Positions 41,367-50,742 are shown, counted from the stretch's first letter. The stretch is DNA of 64,000 nt from Oscillospiraceae bacterium (GCA_020025595.1 JAHHRV010000001.1:1-64000), one strand, 5' to 3'. Numbers and translations: made by a program. The notes: generated by a model from the sequence alone, not told the origin.

Positions 41367-41984
41367 ATGGGCTATATCATCGCCATTGTGATGGCATATT
41401 TAATTGGCAGCTCCAATTTGGCATATTATATCGCCAAGTTGAAGCACATTGATTTCCGATCTTCCGGTTCCGGCAATCTGGGTGCGTCCAATACGACAAT
41501 ACTTCTGGGATGGAAGGCTGGCATCCTTGTGGGTGTGCATGATGTTGCGAAATCTGCACTGGTGGTCTGGCTGGCCATGTGGCTGTTTCCGGATCTTGCG
41601 TATGTGGGACCTGTTGCCGGTGTCGCGTCGGTGCTGGGACATATTTTTCCCTTCTATCTGGGTTTCCGGGGAGGAAAAGGCTTTGCGTCCTATCTGGGTA
41701 TGACCCTTGCGCTGAACTGGAAGCTGGCACTGGTTGTGCTGGCGCTGGTGATCGTGATTACATGGCTTACGGACTATATTGTGGCAGGAACGGTGACCAC
41801 GATCGTGGTGGTGCCCGTTTCTCTTGGAATTATGTGTCACAGTGCGATCCTTGCGGTGATCCTGCTGGTCGGAACAGCAGTGATTGCCTACAAGCACAGA
41901 GATAATTTTGTGCGGATATATAACGGAACGGAGTTCCGGTTCAGAAATGTCAACAAGGGCAAGCATCGGGTGGATAAGAAGTAG
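41367..41984 (+). CDS. plsY: Glycerol-3-phosphate acyltransferase PlsY
   Basis: Membrane enzyme that transfers acyl groups from acyl phosphate to glycerol 3-phosphate, first step of phospholipid synthesis. The 205-residue protein has about five helices. The motifs are GSGNLGASN (about residues 36-44) and FLGFRGGKGFA-like YLGFRGGKGFAS near 105-116. The ATG at 41367 is chosen because earlier in-frame starts lie within the promoter. The ribosome site (GAAAGG) is modest. Single-gene unit with its own promoter and terminator. Confidence 0.95.
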   Translation: MGYIIAIVMAYLIGSSNLAYYIAKLKHIDFRSSGSGNLGASNTTILLGWKAGILVGVHDVAKSALVVWLAMWLFPDLAYVGPVAGVASVLGHIFPFYLGFRGGKGFASYLGMTLALNWKLALVVLALVIVITWLTDYIVAGTVTTIVVVPVSLGIMCHSAILAVILLVGTAVIAYKHRDNFVRIYNGTEFRFRNVNKGKHRVDKK

Positions 41985-42024
41985 AGCGTTTTGCGCCTGC
42001 TGAATAGAATATTTCTCTGAAATC

Positions 42025-42066
42025 AAAATGCCAGACAGACGGTAGATGCGTGTGTCTGGCATTTTT
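42025..42066 (+). terminator. Terminator of plsY
   Basis: Stem AATGCCAGACA/TGTCTGGCATT with 13-base loop, followed by TTTTT; 40 bases after the plsY stop. Confidence 0.88.
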
Positions 42067-42083
42067 GCATGAGCGAGGGCTTA

Positions 42084-42112
42084 TTGACAGGGATTCTGTT
42101 TTTCGCTACAGT
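42084..42112 (+). promoter_or_regulatory. Promoter of the 498-residue orphan gene
   Basis: Perfect TTGACA (42084-42089), 17-base spacer, TACAGT (42107-42112), about 91 bases before the start codon. Confidence 0.75.
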
Positions 42113-42202
42113 ATAGCTATACATGGCATGGAAAATCGAAATAAGGGAAAGCGACTCGGCAGAGCCGGCAAAAAAGTTTTTTCTGGGAGGCAATGATCGT
42201 TT

Positions 42203-43699
42203 ATGACTAGCTATCAGCAATTTCAGGAACTGCACATCAATTTTTCTGCCATCGGCATGGAGCCCGACAATACCGGCGGCACCTATTTCTGCACGCCGGA
42301 GGGAGCTAAAACCATTGGCTGGGCCGGGGAAGATGGTATTCACAGCTGCTTTGTCCCGGGGTTCGGAGAATTGGTATTTACCGTTAATCCGGAAAGTGCA
42401 TCCGGACAATTCGTGCATCCGGTAGCTCGAAACTTTGAAGACTTTCTGCGGCTGCTGTTGGCCTGCAAGGATGTGAAGCTGATTGAGTCGTTATACCAGT
42501 TTGACGAAGAGGGCTTTGCGTGCTGGATGCAACAATACGAAGCCACGCAAGAGCAGCTTGCATCGCTGAATACATTGCAGGAGGCGTTCTCGATTTCGCC
42601 AATGGAGCATCCTGTCACATACATCAAACAGCTGCAGCAGGACTTTGATTACAGCAGGATTCCGTATGCTCCTGTATACTACGAAGAGACTTCTGAGCCT
42701 GAGGAAGAGCCGGACCAGTGGAAAGTGACCTATGACGGAAATTTCTGGTGCGCCGGCGGACAGGCGGGCAGGGAAGTTCGGGTGAACAAGACCTTTACCT
42801 GGGGAAAGGAAACCTGGCGTATCCCCTCGGTGTATGTGTGCGGAAGAGGTCTGGTGGTGGATTTCTGCGTGGAGAAGGCTCCTGAAGACATCAAGACATT
42901 TATCGACAAGTGGGATCTGCAGCATGAGGCGCAGAACCATTATACCCGGCTTCAGCAGGAGCAGATGGACGCAGAAAACCCTCTGCGGATGGAAGTGTAC
43001 ACGCATATGGTGGTGAACGGACGGGGATTGAAGGAATGCCGTGGCTGCGGCGTGACCTGGATTCCCAGCAGCTGTTTTGCGGGCGACGATGATCAGACGG
43101 TGGAAAAGCAGGTTTTGGAGTATTATGGCCTGGATGAATCCCGGTGCTGGGTCATTAGACGGAAGTCCTTCAGCTGGCAGACGGCTCCCATAACGGATAT
43201 CGCATCTTTAAGCGTGCGTCTGGAGCGGGGGGATCGGATGCTGCAGAGACTCCGGTTTGAAGTTCATGAGGCAGGGGAGCAGATTCCCTTTACAAACCCT
43301 GTTACCGGCGCAGAGCACACTCTGACGGTTCACGCATATGAGAAACAGGATTTCGACTTTCAAGGGCAGCCTGAGGACGGCTGTGTGTATCCGAATCAGT
43401 ACGCACAGCTGACCTATAGCGTGCATCCGGATTTATCTGAGGAAGATTTTTGGATCTGTGATTGCCGGGAAGGGGATCAGCCCCAGCCGGTAGACCCGGA
43501 CAAATCCAATGCAGGCAGCGCTGTAATCGGAATCATCGGCGGAATGGATGGCCCGGTGAGCATTTACCTTGACGATACACAGAAAGCGAAGTGCCACACG
43601 GCCTATTCTGCTCTGCGTTTTGAGCCTGTCGATCAGGTTCACTGGTATATGCAGTTCCGGGAAAAGAGCATGGATCATACCAGCGTGCCCATTATTTGA
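42203..43699 (+). CDS. Protein of unknown function with a GGMDGPVSI segment
   Basis: A 498-residue protein I do not recognise. It has no signal peptide or membrane helix and is acidic, rich in Trp, Tyr and Cys. Residues 1-150 look alpha/beta with FEDFLRLLLACKDVKLIESL, reminiscent of SMI1/immunity-like proteins, but that is weak. A Pro/Glu linker follows near 155-170. A CRGCG pair lies near 279. Residues near 442-452 read IGIIGGMDGPVSIYL, resembling the IGGADGPTSI motif of sodium-pumping decarboxylase beta subunits, but without membrane helices. A GGGAGG site lies 10 bases upstream. Single-gene transcript between plsY and pulA. Confidence 0.75.
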   Translation: MTSYQQFQELHINFSAIGMEPDNTGGTYFCTPEGAKTIGWAGEDGIHSCFVPGFGELVFTVNPESASGQFVHPVARNFEDFLRLLLACKDVKLIESLYQFDEEGFACWMQQYEATQEQLASLNTLQEAFSISPMEHPVTYIKQLQQDFDYSRIPYAPVYYEETSEPEEEPDQWKVTYDGNFWCAGGQAGREVRVNKTFTWGKETWRIPSVYVCGRGLVVDFCVEKAPEDIKTFIDKWDLQHEAQNHYTRLQQEQMDAENPLRMEVYTHMVVNGRGLKECRGCGVTWIPSSCFAGDDDQTVEKQVLEYYGLDESRCWVIRRKSFSWQTAPITDIASLSVRLERGDRMLQRLRFEVHEAGEQIPFTNPVTGAEHTLTVHAYEKQDFDFQGQPEDGCVYPNQYAQLTYSVHPDLSEEDFWICDCREGDQPQPVDPDKSNAGSAVIGIIGGMDGPVSIYLDDTQKAKCHTAYSALRFEPVDQVHWYMQFREKSMDHTSVPII

Positions 43700-43710
43700 A
43701 AATGAATGAA

Positions 43711-43755
43711 AAATCCCCCGGTCATGAACTGTGTGCAGCTCGTGACCGGGGGATT
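43711..43755. terminator. Convergent terminator between the orphan gene and pulA
   Basis: Perfect 13-bp stem AATCCCCCGGTCA (43712-43724) with TGACCGGGGGATT (43743-43755). The minus-strand side ends in ATTTTTC, fitting pulA; the plus side has a weaker T-run. Confidence 0.85.
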
Positions 43756-43762
43756 GGTGTAT

Positions 43763-45685
43763 TTATGCTTTCTTTCCTAAGATGAGGGCGCTGACCGGGG
43801 GAACAAAGATTTTGCCGGATACGGTTTTCGGGGACTTCCAGCACAGGCTGCTGTTTCCGTCGGCTAAGATCTCCCAGCTTCCGGGCAGAAGGGTGTGCTC
43901 CCAAGTCTGGGAATTCTGATTGCAGATGACGCACAGTGTGCTCCACTGGGCGCCTGCGCCCTGATTGTCCAGATAATATCCTGTCACGCCGGGACTGCTC
44001 CACTGGCTGAAAAAGCGCTCCCGGGCCTGAGGAGACTTGTCACACAGACCGGGACAGAGCTTCCGCAGAGCAATGAGGCCCTTGTAGTAATTGCGCAGGT
44101 CTTCAAACGCATATGCCCGCTCCCAGTCCAGACGGTTCAGTTGGATGCTTTCGTTGTAGGTGTTGTCCAGACCGTCTTTGGTTCGGGCAAATTCCTCGCC
44201 GGACAGCAAAAACAGCCGTCCCTGGCAGGTCATATAGACCGCAGCGGCCAGCTTGTTCCGGCGAATCCGCTCCTGCTCGTCGGGGACAGCGATGGCCAGC
44301 TTATCCCACAGGGTCAGATTGTCATGGGCGGACACATAGGTGATGATCTGGGACGGGGCTTTCACGCCGGATCCTTCCACACACCAGGCCATGGCGCTGT
44401 GGAGAATTTGCTCTTCCAGTCCCGGGGCACCGGTTACAAAGCCCGGAACTTCTGCGTAGAAAACATGGCCCTTGATGGCATCTCTGGTGTCATCGCAGAA
44501 CATTCCAATGTTTTCATCCAGCAGGGCGATGTTCTTTTTCAGGGCGGGGACGCTGCCTTTTTCCATGGCTGTGGGGCCGGCGGCCCAGGGCTCGCCGTAG
44601 ATTAGCTTTTCTCCCTTGCCATAGCGTGTATCCAGAGCCTTGCGGATGCGGTTCATCAGCTCTACATCCAATAGACCCATCAGATCGAAGCGAAATCCGT
44701 CGATGTGGTATTCCTCGGCCCAGTAAAGCACGGAGTCCAGAATGAAATTAGCGCACATGGGACGCTCACTTGCAACATCACAGCCGCAGCAGGAACCGTC
44801 AGCGGGAAGTCCGTGGCTGTCCACCCGGTAGTAATACCAGGGCACCACCTGCTGAAAAACCGAGTCCAGACGGTAGGTGTGGTTGTAGACCACATCCATA
44901 ATGACCCGGAAGCCGTGGCGGTGGAGAGACTGCACCATCTGCTTGAACTCCTGAATCCGGACTTCGCCATGATGGGGGTCGGATGCGTAGGAACCTTCCG
45001 GAATGTTGTAGTAGACCGGGTCATAGCCCCAGTTAAAGTCAGTGGGGGATTCATCATCCACCGAGCCATAGTCATAAACAGGCATCAGCTGCACGCTGGT
45101 GACACCCAGATCTTTCAGATAATCAAGACCGGTGGGGTGGACTCCATCGCCGTGCAGGGTGGTGGCGTCGCAGGAAAAGGCATTGTATTTCCCCCGGTAT
45201 TCCTCGGGAAAACCGCCGGAGGGGTGCCAGGAGAACTCCTTGACATGGAGCTCATAGATAATGTCCTCGGCGCATTTTTTGGGAGCTTTGTCATCAGACC
45301 AGCCTGCCGGATCGGTTCTGCGCAGGTCAACGACCATGCATCGCCGGCTGTTGCAGCCGCAGGCCCGGGCGTAGGGGTCGCCTGTGATGACTGTTTTGTC
45401 CTCGTGCTCGATGCGGTACTCATAGTACACGCCGTGCAGGGACTCGGGGGTGCGGTAGAACCAGACTCCCTGCTCTTGTCTGACCATGGGGATGGAGGCA
45501 AAGGCGGGAGAGGTTTCACCGTCTCGGTACAGAAGCAGGGTAACGCTCTTGGCAAGAGGGGACCATAGTTTGAAGCAGGTCTGATTTCCGGTGCACACGG
45601 CACCCAGATCGTTTCCTGCGTAGGTGTATTCCTGGCAAAATTCGTCACTCTGATAGAGTTTTTTTAGTCGAAGCGCTTTTCTCAC
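43763..45685 (-). CDS. pulA: Type I pullulanase
   Basis: Debranching GH13 enzyme cutting alpha-1,6 bonds in pullulan and limit dextrins. About 640 residues, no signal peptide, so cytoplasmic. An N-terminal CBM48-like domain (about 15-110) precedes the catalytic barrel. The pullulanase signature FNWGYDPVYYNIPEGSYA is near 217-234, VIMDVVYNH at 261-269, the nucleophile Asp334 in DGFRFDLMG, the acid Glu365 in YGEPWA, and SAHDN later. The start is GTG at 45685, 10 bases after AGGAAAGGA; anything earlier overlaps the regulator gene. It lies 34 bases downstream of the LacI-type gene, probably one operon. Confidence 0.94.
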   Translation of the reverse strand: MRKALRLKKLYQSDEFCQEYTYAGNDLGAVCTGNQTCFKLWSPLAKSVTLLLYRDGETSPAFASIPMVRQEQGVWFYRTPESLHGVYYEYRIEHEDKTVITGDPYARACGCNSRRCMVVDLRRTDPAGWSDDKAPKKCAEDIIYELHVKEFSWHPSGGFPEEYRGKYNAFSCDATTLHGDGVHPTGLDYLKDLGVTSVQLMPVYDYGSVDDESPTDFNWGYDPVYYNIPEGSYASDPHHGEVRIQEFKQMVQSLHRHGFRVIMDVVYNHTYRLDSVFQQVVPWYYYRVDSHGLPADGSCCGCDVASERPMCANFILDSVLYWAEEYHIDGFRFDLMGLLDVELMNRIRKALDTRYGKGEKLIYGEPWAAGPTAMEKGSVPALKKNIALLDENIGMFCDDTRDAIKGHVFYAEVPGFVTGAPGLEEQILHSAMAWCVEGSGVKAPSQIITYVSAHDNLTLWDKLAIAVPDEQERIRRNKLAAAVYMTCQGRLFLLSGEEFARTKDGLDNTYNESIQLNRLDWERAYAFEDLRNYYKGLIALRKLCPGLCDKSPQARERFFSQWSSPGVTGYYLDNQGAGAQWSTLCVICNQNSQTWEHTLLPGSWEILADGNSSLCWKSPKTVSGKIFVPPVSALILGKKA

Positions 45686-45719
45686 GGAGCTGCAATCCTT
45701 TCCTGTAAAGATGTAAAGA

Positions 45720-46718
45720 TCAATCCTGCGGAGACAGCGGTGCGCAGCTGTTTCGCTCCACCAGCTGGGGGTGCAGCAGCAGAGTGCTGACGGCGACATG
45801 GTTAAACTGGCTGGTAAAGGCATAAAAAGCACTTCTGCCCAGAAGATCCCGGTCCTGCCGGATGGTGGACAGGGGAGGCACGGTGTGCTGGCACAGGGGA
45901 ATATCGTCAAAGCCAAGGATGCTCACATCCTCGGGAACGGACAGTCCAAGCTCGGCGCAGTAGACCAGAGCGTTGCTGGCCAGAAGGTCATGGCTGCATA
46001 CAAAAGCGGTGCAGCCTTTTTCCAGCAGCCGGGGCAGATGCTGGGACAGGCAGTCAGACACATGGTAGGCGCTGCCCGTCAGCTCCTTGTCCGGGGTGAG
46101 GCCGCAGCTTTCCATTGCCTGCAGGAAGAACAGAAGTCGCTGATGATACACATACGACTCCAGTGCGTTGCTGAGGTAGCCGATTTTCTCGTGTCCCAGA
46201 GATCTCAGATAGGCAACGGCAATCTTCATGCCCTCTGCATTGTCAATACCCACATGGGAGATATGGGGATTTCCGCTGACATGGTTGTCGTAAAGGACCG
46301 TGGGGGTCTTGCAGGTTTCAAATTCCTTCAGCCAGGGGTCCAGTGGTGTGAGGCCCAGGAAAAAGCCGCCGCAGAAATGATTCTTCATCATATAGGTATC
46401 ATAAGAATCGCTTTGCTGAAGGGGAATATCCAAAGGAATCAGTGTAACCTCGTAGCCCTCCGGCTCTGCAGCCTTGCGAAAGCCCATAACGATGTCGTGA
46501 CCGAAGTCGCTGGGCTTGCGGTATTCCATATTGGTGACAAAGACCGCAATCCTGGGGGCAGACTTGGTGCGTGTCCGGCGGGTGTATCCCATTTCAACTG
46601 CTTTTTCCAGCACCGCCTGACGGGTGGCTTTGCTGACATCGTCGGCTCCGTTCAGCGCTTTGGAAACAGTGCTTTTTGTGGTACCCAGTGCCCGGGCGAT
46701 ATCCTCCAGTGTGGTCAT
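45720..46718 (-). CDS. LacI-family transcriptional regulator
   Basis: A 332-residue LacI/GalR repressor. The helix-turn-helix opens the protein (TLEDIARALGTTKSTVSKAL, residues 3-22), with a hinge near 45-60, then a periplasmic-binding-protein-like sugar domain ending in LGFDDIPLCQ..PPLSTIRQD. It is divergent from the debranching-enzyme operon and precedes pulA. Control of maltodextrin genes is the likely role. AGGAGG lies upstream of the ATG. The effector (maltose or a dextrin) is inferred from context. Confidence 0.93.
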   Translation of the reverse strand: MTTLEDIARALGTTKSTVSKALNGADDVSKATRQAVLEKAVEMGYTRRTRTKSAPRIAVFVTNMEYRKPSDFGHDIVMGFRKAAEPEGYEVTLIPLDIPLQQSDSYDTYMMKNHFCGGFFLGLTPLDPWLKEFETCKTPTVLYDNHVSGNPHISHVGIDNAEGMKIAVAYLRSLGHEKIGYLSNALESYVYHQRLLFFLQAMESCGLTPDKELTGSAYHVSDCLSQHLPRLLEKGCTAFVCSHDLLASNALVYCAELGLSVPEDVSILGFDDIPLCQHTVPPLSTIRQDRDLLGRSAFYAFTSQFNHVAVSTLLLHPQLVERNSCAPLSPQD

Positions 46719-46766
46719 GACCAGTCCTCCTTGATCGAAGCCGGATTCCCTGGCTTCTTTTGGACA

Positions 46767-46795
46767 ATTATATCATGAAGTCATTCAGAACGCAA
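46767..46795 (-). promoter_or_regulatory. Promoter of the regulator-pulA operon
   Basis: Minus strand: TTGCGT (46795-46790), 17-base spacer, perfect TATAAT (46772-46767), about 50 bases before the regulator start. Confidence 0.72.
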
Positions 46796-46804
46796 CGAAA
46801 AATC

Positions 46805-46830
46805 ACGAAATTTGTTTCGTTTTGTTTCGT
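46805..46830. promoter_or_regulatory. Operator-like dyad upstream of the regulator
   Basis: ACGAAA-TTTG-TTTCGT (46805-46820), a perfect inverted repeat with a further TTTGTTTCGT at 46821-46830. Placed just upstream of the regulator's -35; a plausible LacI-family site for autoregulation. Confidence 0.5.
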
Positions 46831-46928
46831 AATAAAAAATGGATGTTTTTCTGGTTGTTAAAATATACGAAAAGGAGTTATTTGATTTAGTGTAAATGCT
46901 GAATATATAATTATTATTGATAACCATA

Positions 46929-46957
46929 TTGACGAAAAAAGAAAAAAGAAGTATTCT
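46929..46957 (+). promoter_or_regulatory. Promoter of the maltodextrin operon
   Basis: TTGACG (46929-46934), 17-base spacer, TATTCT (46952-46957), about 107 bases before the debranching-enzyme start. Confidence 0.65.
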
Positions 46958-47002
46958 AACAACGGTGCTCATATGAAACTGTGAGCGAAACAAATCGAAA
47001 AA

Positions 47003-47016
47003 ACGCGAAATTGCGT
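47003..47016. promoter_or_regulatory. Operator-like dyad in the maltodextrin leader
   Basis: ACGC-GAAATT-GCGT dyad about 40 bases past the predicted start, in a stretch with several CGAAA repeats similar to the site near the regulator. Position fits a roadblock or downstream operator. Confidence 0.4.
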
Positions 47017-47064
47017 CGACACACAGGCGATGCAGCAGATCCGGCAGACCAAAGGAGTGGCAAA

Positions 47065-49017
47065 ATGAATTTTATCTACGGAAGACAGGATTTCAACACC
47101 TTGCCTGACGCGCAGAAAATTATGTTTTTGTCTGCAAATGGTTTGGGCGGATATGCTTCGGCAACTGCGGCATTTTCTGTAACGCGCTGCGACCACGGAA
47201 TCCTGAATGCTGCGGTCAAGGCACCGAACGAGCGCATCACGCTGGTTCACCGGCTGCGGGAAACTCTGACAGTGAATGATTCGGAAGTTTTTCTTTCCAG
47301 TCAGGAATTTGCAGACGGTTCGCCTGAAGAAGACGGCTATCGGCATCTGAGTACTTTTTCCCATACATATATTCCGGAATGGACCTATCAGGTGTCTGGG
47401 GTTCGAGTCGTGCGGCAGTGTGCAATGGGCTGGGAAAAGAACAGCACTGCAGTGGTTTACACATTGGAAAACCATTCGCAGACACCCTGCACCTTGTATG
47501 TAGAGCCTGTTTTGAAGTTTGCTCCCAAGGATTGCGCGCTCAAAGAGAGAAAGCAGTTTCTTTTGGACGGCAGTAAGATTTGCGCAGAAGGCAAGAGCCT
47601 TTACATTTGTACAGATGCAGATGTGCAGCAGCTTCCCCTTCGCTGGGAGCAGCTGTCCTACCCGGATGATGCCAAAGACGGCAGACCGGAGCAGGGCCTT
47701 GCAGCCATCTGCTGCAAAATCGAAACAACGGTTCAGCCCGGCAGCACGAAAAGACTCGAAATCGTCTTCTCTGCTGATAAAGATGTATGCTCCGGCAGCG
47801 AGATTATTGAACAGCTCCGGCAGCGCTTGGTGCATCTCGAGCAGGAGAGCGGATTGCGGGATCCTGTGGCCCGGCAGTTAGCGGTTGCGGCAGATGCCTA
47901 TATTGCCCGGCGGGACTCTACCGATGGGAAAACCATTCTGGCAGGTTATCCGCTGTTCAGTGACTGGGGTCGGGATACGATGATTGCCCTTGGCGGCTGC
48001 TGCCTGTCCACCGGGCGCTTTGCGGATGCAAAAAACATTCTGGAAACTTTTTTAGCTTATGAAAGAAACGGTCTTGTGCCGAATCTTTTTCCTGAGGGCG
48101 AAAATGCCCCTATGTATAATACGGTAGATGCGGCGCTTTTGCTCATCGACGGTGTGTGGAAATATGTGCAGAAAACCGGTGACCGGGATTTTGCAAGGAA
48201 AGCATACCCCGTGATGGAGCGAATCGTCAGTGCCTATCAAAACGGTACCGACCACGCCATCGGCATGGATGACGACGGTCTTGTGTACGCAGGCAGCGGC
48301 CTTGACCAGCTGACATGGATGGATGTGTGCGTGGATGGAATCCTGCCTACACCGCGCCATGGAAAGCCGGTAGAGGTGAATGCCTACTGGTATAATGCGC
48401 TTTGCATTATGGAGCAGCTTGCAAAGGAATTCGGATACGATGCCGGCGGCTATGAAAGCCTGGCCCGGCGGGTCCAGAAATCTTTCTGCGAGAAGTTCTA
48501 TATGGAAGATAAGGGCTATCTCAAAGATGTACTGTCTGGCACAAAGGCAGATGAGCAGCTCAGATGCAATCAGATCTGGGCGGTGTCGATGCCCTTTACC
48601 ATGCTTTCCCCGGAGCAGGAAAAGCGAGTGGTGGATACCGTTTACCGGCATCTGTACACACCCTGCGGCCTGCGGACACTTTCTCCCACAGATCCGGAGT
48701 TCCAGCCGTTTTACGGCGGCAGTCAGCTGAAACGGGACCTTGCTTATCACCAGGGAACCGTGTGGGTGTATCCCATGGGTGCCTATTATCTGGCCTGGCT
48801 CAAAACCCGGGGCAATACAAAAGAGGCGGCACAGACGGTCAGACAGCAGCTGAAGGCTCTGGAGCCTATGCTGCGAGAGGGCTGCATAGGACAGCTGCCG
48901 GAGATCTATGACGGTGAATTCCCCAGCCAGGGGAAGGGCTGCTTTGCCCAGGCCTGGAGCGTGGGCGAAATGCTTCGCGTGTATGAAGCAGTGGAAAAAA
49001 TCGACAGAGGTGAATGA
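47065..49017 (+). CDS. Glycogen debranching enzyme (amylo-alpha-1,6-glucosidase)
   Basis: A 650-residue cytoplasmic enzyme with the bacterial GDE_N domain (about 1-270) and a GDE_C (alpha/alpha)6 barrel. The barrel motif GYPLFSDWGRDTMIALGG is at about residues 294-311. QLTWMD, NQIWAVSMPF and YHQGTVWVYPMGAY follow, as in GH133-type debranching enzymes. It removes single alpha-1,6 glucose stubs from glycogen or dextrins. The ATG at 47065 follows AAAGGAG by 8 bases. First gene of the plus-strand glucan operon; its stop is 8 bases before the next start. Confidence 0.9.
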   Translation: MNFIYGRQDFNTLPDAQKIMFLSANGLGGYASATAAFSVTRCDHGILNAAVKAPNERITLVHRLRETLTVNDSEVFLSSQEFADGSPEEDGYRHLSTFSHTYIPEWTYQVSGVRVVRQCAMGWEKNSTAVVYTLENHSQTPCTLYVEPVLKFAPKDCALKERKQFLLDGSKICAEGKSLYICTDADVQQLPLRWEQLSYPDDAKDGRPEQGLAAICCKIETTVQPGSTKRLEIVFSADKDVCSGSEIIEQLRQRLVHLEQESGLRDPVARQLAVAADAYIARRDSTDGKTILAGYPLFSDWGRDTMIALGGCCLSTGRFADAKNILETFLAYERNGLVPNLFPEGENAPMYNTVDAALLLIDGVWKYVQKTGDRDFARKAYPVMERIVSAYQNGTDHAIGMDDDGLVYAGSGLDQLTWMDVCVDGILPTPRHGKPVEVNAYWYNALCIMEQLAKEFGYDAGGYESLARRVQKSFCEKFYMEDKGYLKDVLSGTKADEQLRCNQIWAVSMPFTMLSPEQEKRVVDTVYRHLYTPCGLRTLSPTDPEFQPFYGGSQLKRDLAYHQGTVWVYPMGAYYLAWLKTRGNTKEAAQTVRQQLKALEPMLREGCIGQLPEIYDGEFPSQGKGCFAQAWSVGEMLRVYEAVEKIDRGE

Positions 49018-49024
49018 AAAATCA

Positions 49025-50662
49025 ATGGCAGGGTTTGCACTGAATAAAAGAAAAGCGGGCTGGTGGAAAGAGGCTGTGTTCTATCAGATTTATCCCAAGA
49101 GCTTTCAGGATACAGACGGAGATGGCTTTGGTGATCTAAAGGGCATCATTTCCCGCCTGGATTATCTGGAGGAACTGGGAATCGACGGAATCTGGCTTTC
49201 TCCTGTGTTCCAGTCCCCGCAGGCAGACAACGGCTATGATATTTCTGATTATTGCGCAATCGACCCCATGTTCGGCACCATGCAGGATATGCAGGAGCTG
49301 ATCGATCAGGCAAAGCGGCGCGGAATCTCCATTATTATGGATCTGGTGCTCAACCACAGCTCGGACGAGCACCGCTGGTTCCGGGAAGCACTGAAAAGCA
49401 GGGATAATCCCTATCATGATTATTATGTCTGGCGCGACGGTGAAGAAAATTGCCCGCCCAATGACATGAAAGCGGTGTTCGGCGGTTCTGCATGGACCTA
49501 TGTGCCGCACCTTGGGCAGTATTATTTCCACCAGTTTTTGGACAAACAGCCGGATCTGAACTGGGAAAATGAAAATCTGCGTCAGGAGCTTTACAAAGCC
49601 ATTCGTTTCTGGGTGGACAAAGGGGTGGAGGGTTTCCGCCTGGATGTCATCGACCAGATTGCCAAGGAGCCGGATCAAAAGATCACGGCAAACGGCCCCA
49701 GACTTCACGAATTTCTCCGGGAGCTTTCCCGGGAAGCCTTCGGTGAAGAGGGGATCGTTACAGTAGGCGAGACCTGGAGCGCCGATGTTCCCCGTGCGCA
49801 GGTGTTCAGCGCACCGGACGGCAGCGAGCTGAGCATGGTGTTCCAGTTTGAACATATCTGCCTGGATCAGCAGGCCGGCGGAGAGAAATGGGACATTGCA
49901 CCGCTTTCTTTGCCGAAGCTCAAGGACTGCTTCTGCCGGTGGCAGCAGGGGCTGCATGGACAGGGCTGGAACAGCCTGTTTATGGACAATCACGATCTGC
50001 CCCGAATCGTCTCCCGGTGGGGTGACGATGGAAAATACCGTGTCCAGTCGGCAAAGATGCTGGCGACCATGCTTCACGGTATGCAGGGAACGCCTTACAT
50101 CTATCAGGGTGAAGAGCTGGGCATGACCAACATTCGCCTGAAATTAGAGGAGTATGTGGACCCGGAGATTCACAATATGTACGCAGAACGCACCCAGCGA
50201 GGCATGGACCCCCATGATGTGATGCAATCCATCTGGGCAAGGGGCCGGGACAATGCCCGAACCCCCATGCAGTGGTCGGACGAGCCTTACGCCGGATTTT
50301 CGAATGGAAAGCCCTGGCTTCCGGTGAATGAAAATTATCGGCAGATCAATGCCCGGCAGGAGCTTGGCGATCCGGATTCCGTCTTCCGTTACTATCAGAA
50401 GCTGATCCGGCTGCGAAAGACATATCCCGTTTTCAGAGACGGCGATTTTACGCTGCTGTGTCCTGAGGATGAACGCATTTTTGCCTATATCCGCAGCACG
50501 CAAGATCAGAAGCTTCTGGTGGTCTGTAATTTTACAGACAGGGAAGTGGCATTCGAGATTCCGGATGCATTTGCACACGCAAAGCAGATTCTCGGAAACT
50601 ACCCAGATGCAGGCGACGGCCTTCGTCCCTATGAGGCAAAAATGCTTCTGTGGGAAGAATAA
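49025..50662 (+). CDS. malL: Oligo-1,6-glucosidase-type alpha-glucosidase (GH13)
   Basis: A 545-residue cytoplasmic GH13 enzyme hydrolysing terminal alpha-glucosidic bonds of isomalto- or malto-oligosaccharides. YQIYPKSFQDTDGDGFGD (20-37) is the family opening. Catalytic residues are Asp207 (GFRLDVID), Glu249 (VGETW) and Asp324 (DNHD). Val right after the nucleophile is the residue associated with alpha-1,6 specificity, favouring isomaltase-type activity. ATG at 49025 is preceded by GAGGTG 13 bases away; GTG at 49010 is an alternative that would overlap the debranching gene. Confidence 0.9.
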   Translation: MAGFALNKRKAGWWKEAVFYQIYPKSFQDTDGDGFGDLKGIISRLDYLEELGIDGIWLSPVFQSPQADNGYDISDYCAIDPMFGTMQDMQELIDQAKRRGISIIMDLVLNHSSDEHRWFREALKSRDNPYHDYYVWRDGEENCPPNDMKAVFGGSAWTYVPHLGQYYFHQFLDKQPDLNWENENLRQELYKAIRFWVDKGVEGFRLDVIDQIAKEPDQKITANGPRLHEFLRELSREAFGEEGIVTVGETWSADVPRAQVFSAPDGSELSMVFQFEHICLDQQAGGEKWDIAPLSLPKLKDCFCRWQQGLHGQGWNSLFMDNHDLPRIVSRWGDDGKYRVQSAKMLATMLHGMQGTPYIYQGEELGMTNIRLKLEEYVDPEIHNMYAERTQRGMDPHDVMQSIWARGRDNARTPMQWSDEPYAGFSNGKPWLPVNENYRQINARQELGDPDSVFRYYQKLIRLRKTYPVFRDGDFTLLCPEDERIFAYIRSTQDQKLLVVCNFTDREVAFEIPDAFAHAKQILGNYPDAGDGLRPYEAKMLLWEE

Positions 50663-50715
50663 AGAACCGAAACCTGCCCCAATGCCGTGAAAACGGCGAA
50701 ACATTCTGAATTCCA

Positions 50716-50742
50716 CAATCATCTGTATCTTGCAGATGGTTG
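50716..50742 (+). promoter_or_regulatory. Hairpin before the binding-protein gene
   Basis: Ten-base-pair stem CAATCATCTG (50716-50725) with CAGATGGTTG (50733-50742), one T-G pair and a 7-base loop, 40 bases before the malE start. No T-run follows, so it may mark an RNA processing or stability point. Confidence 0.45.
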
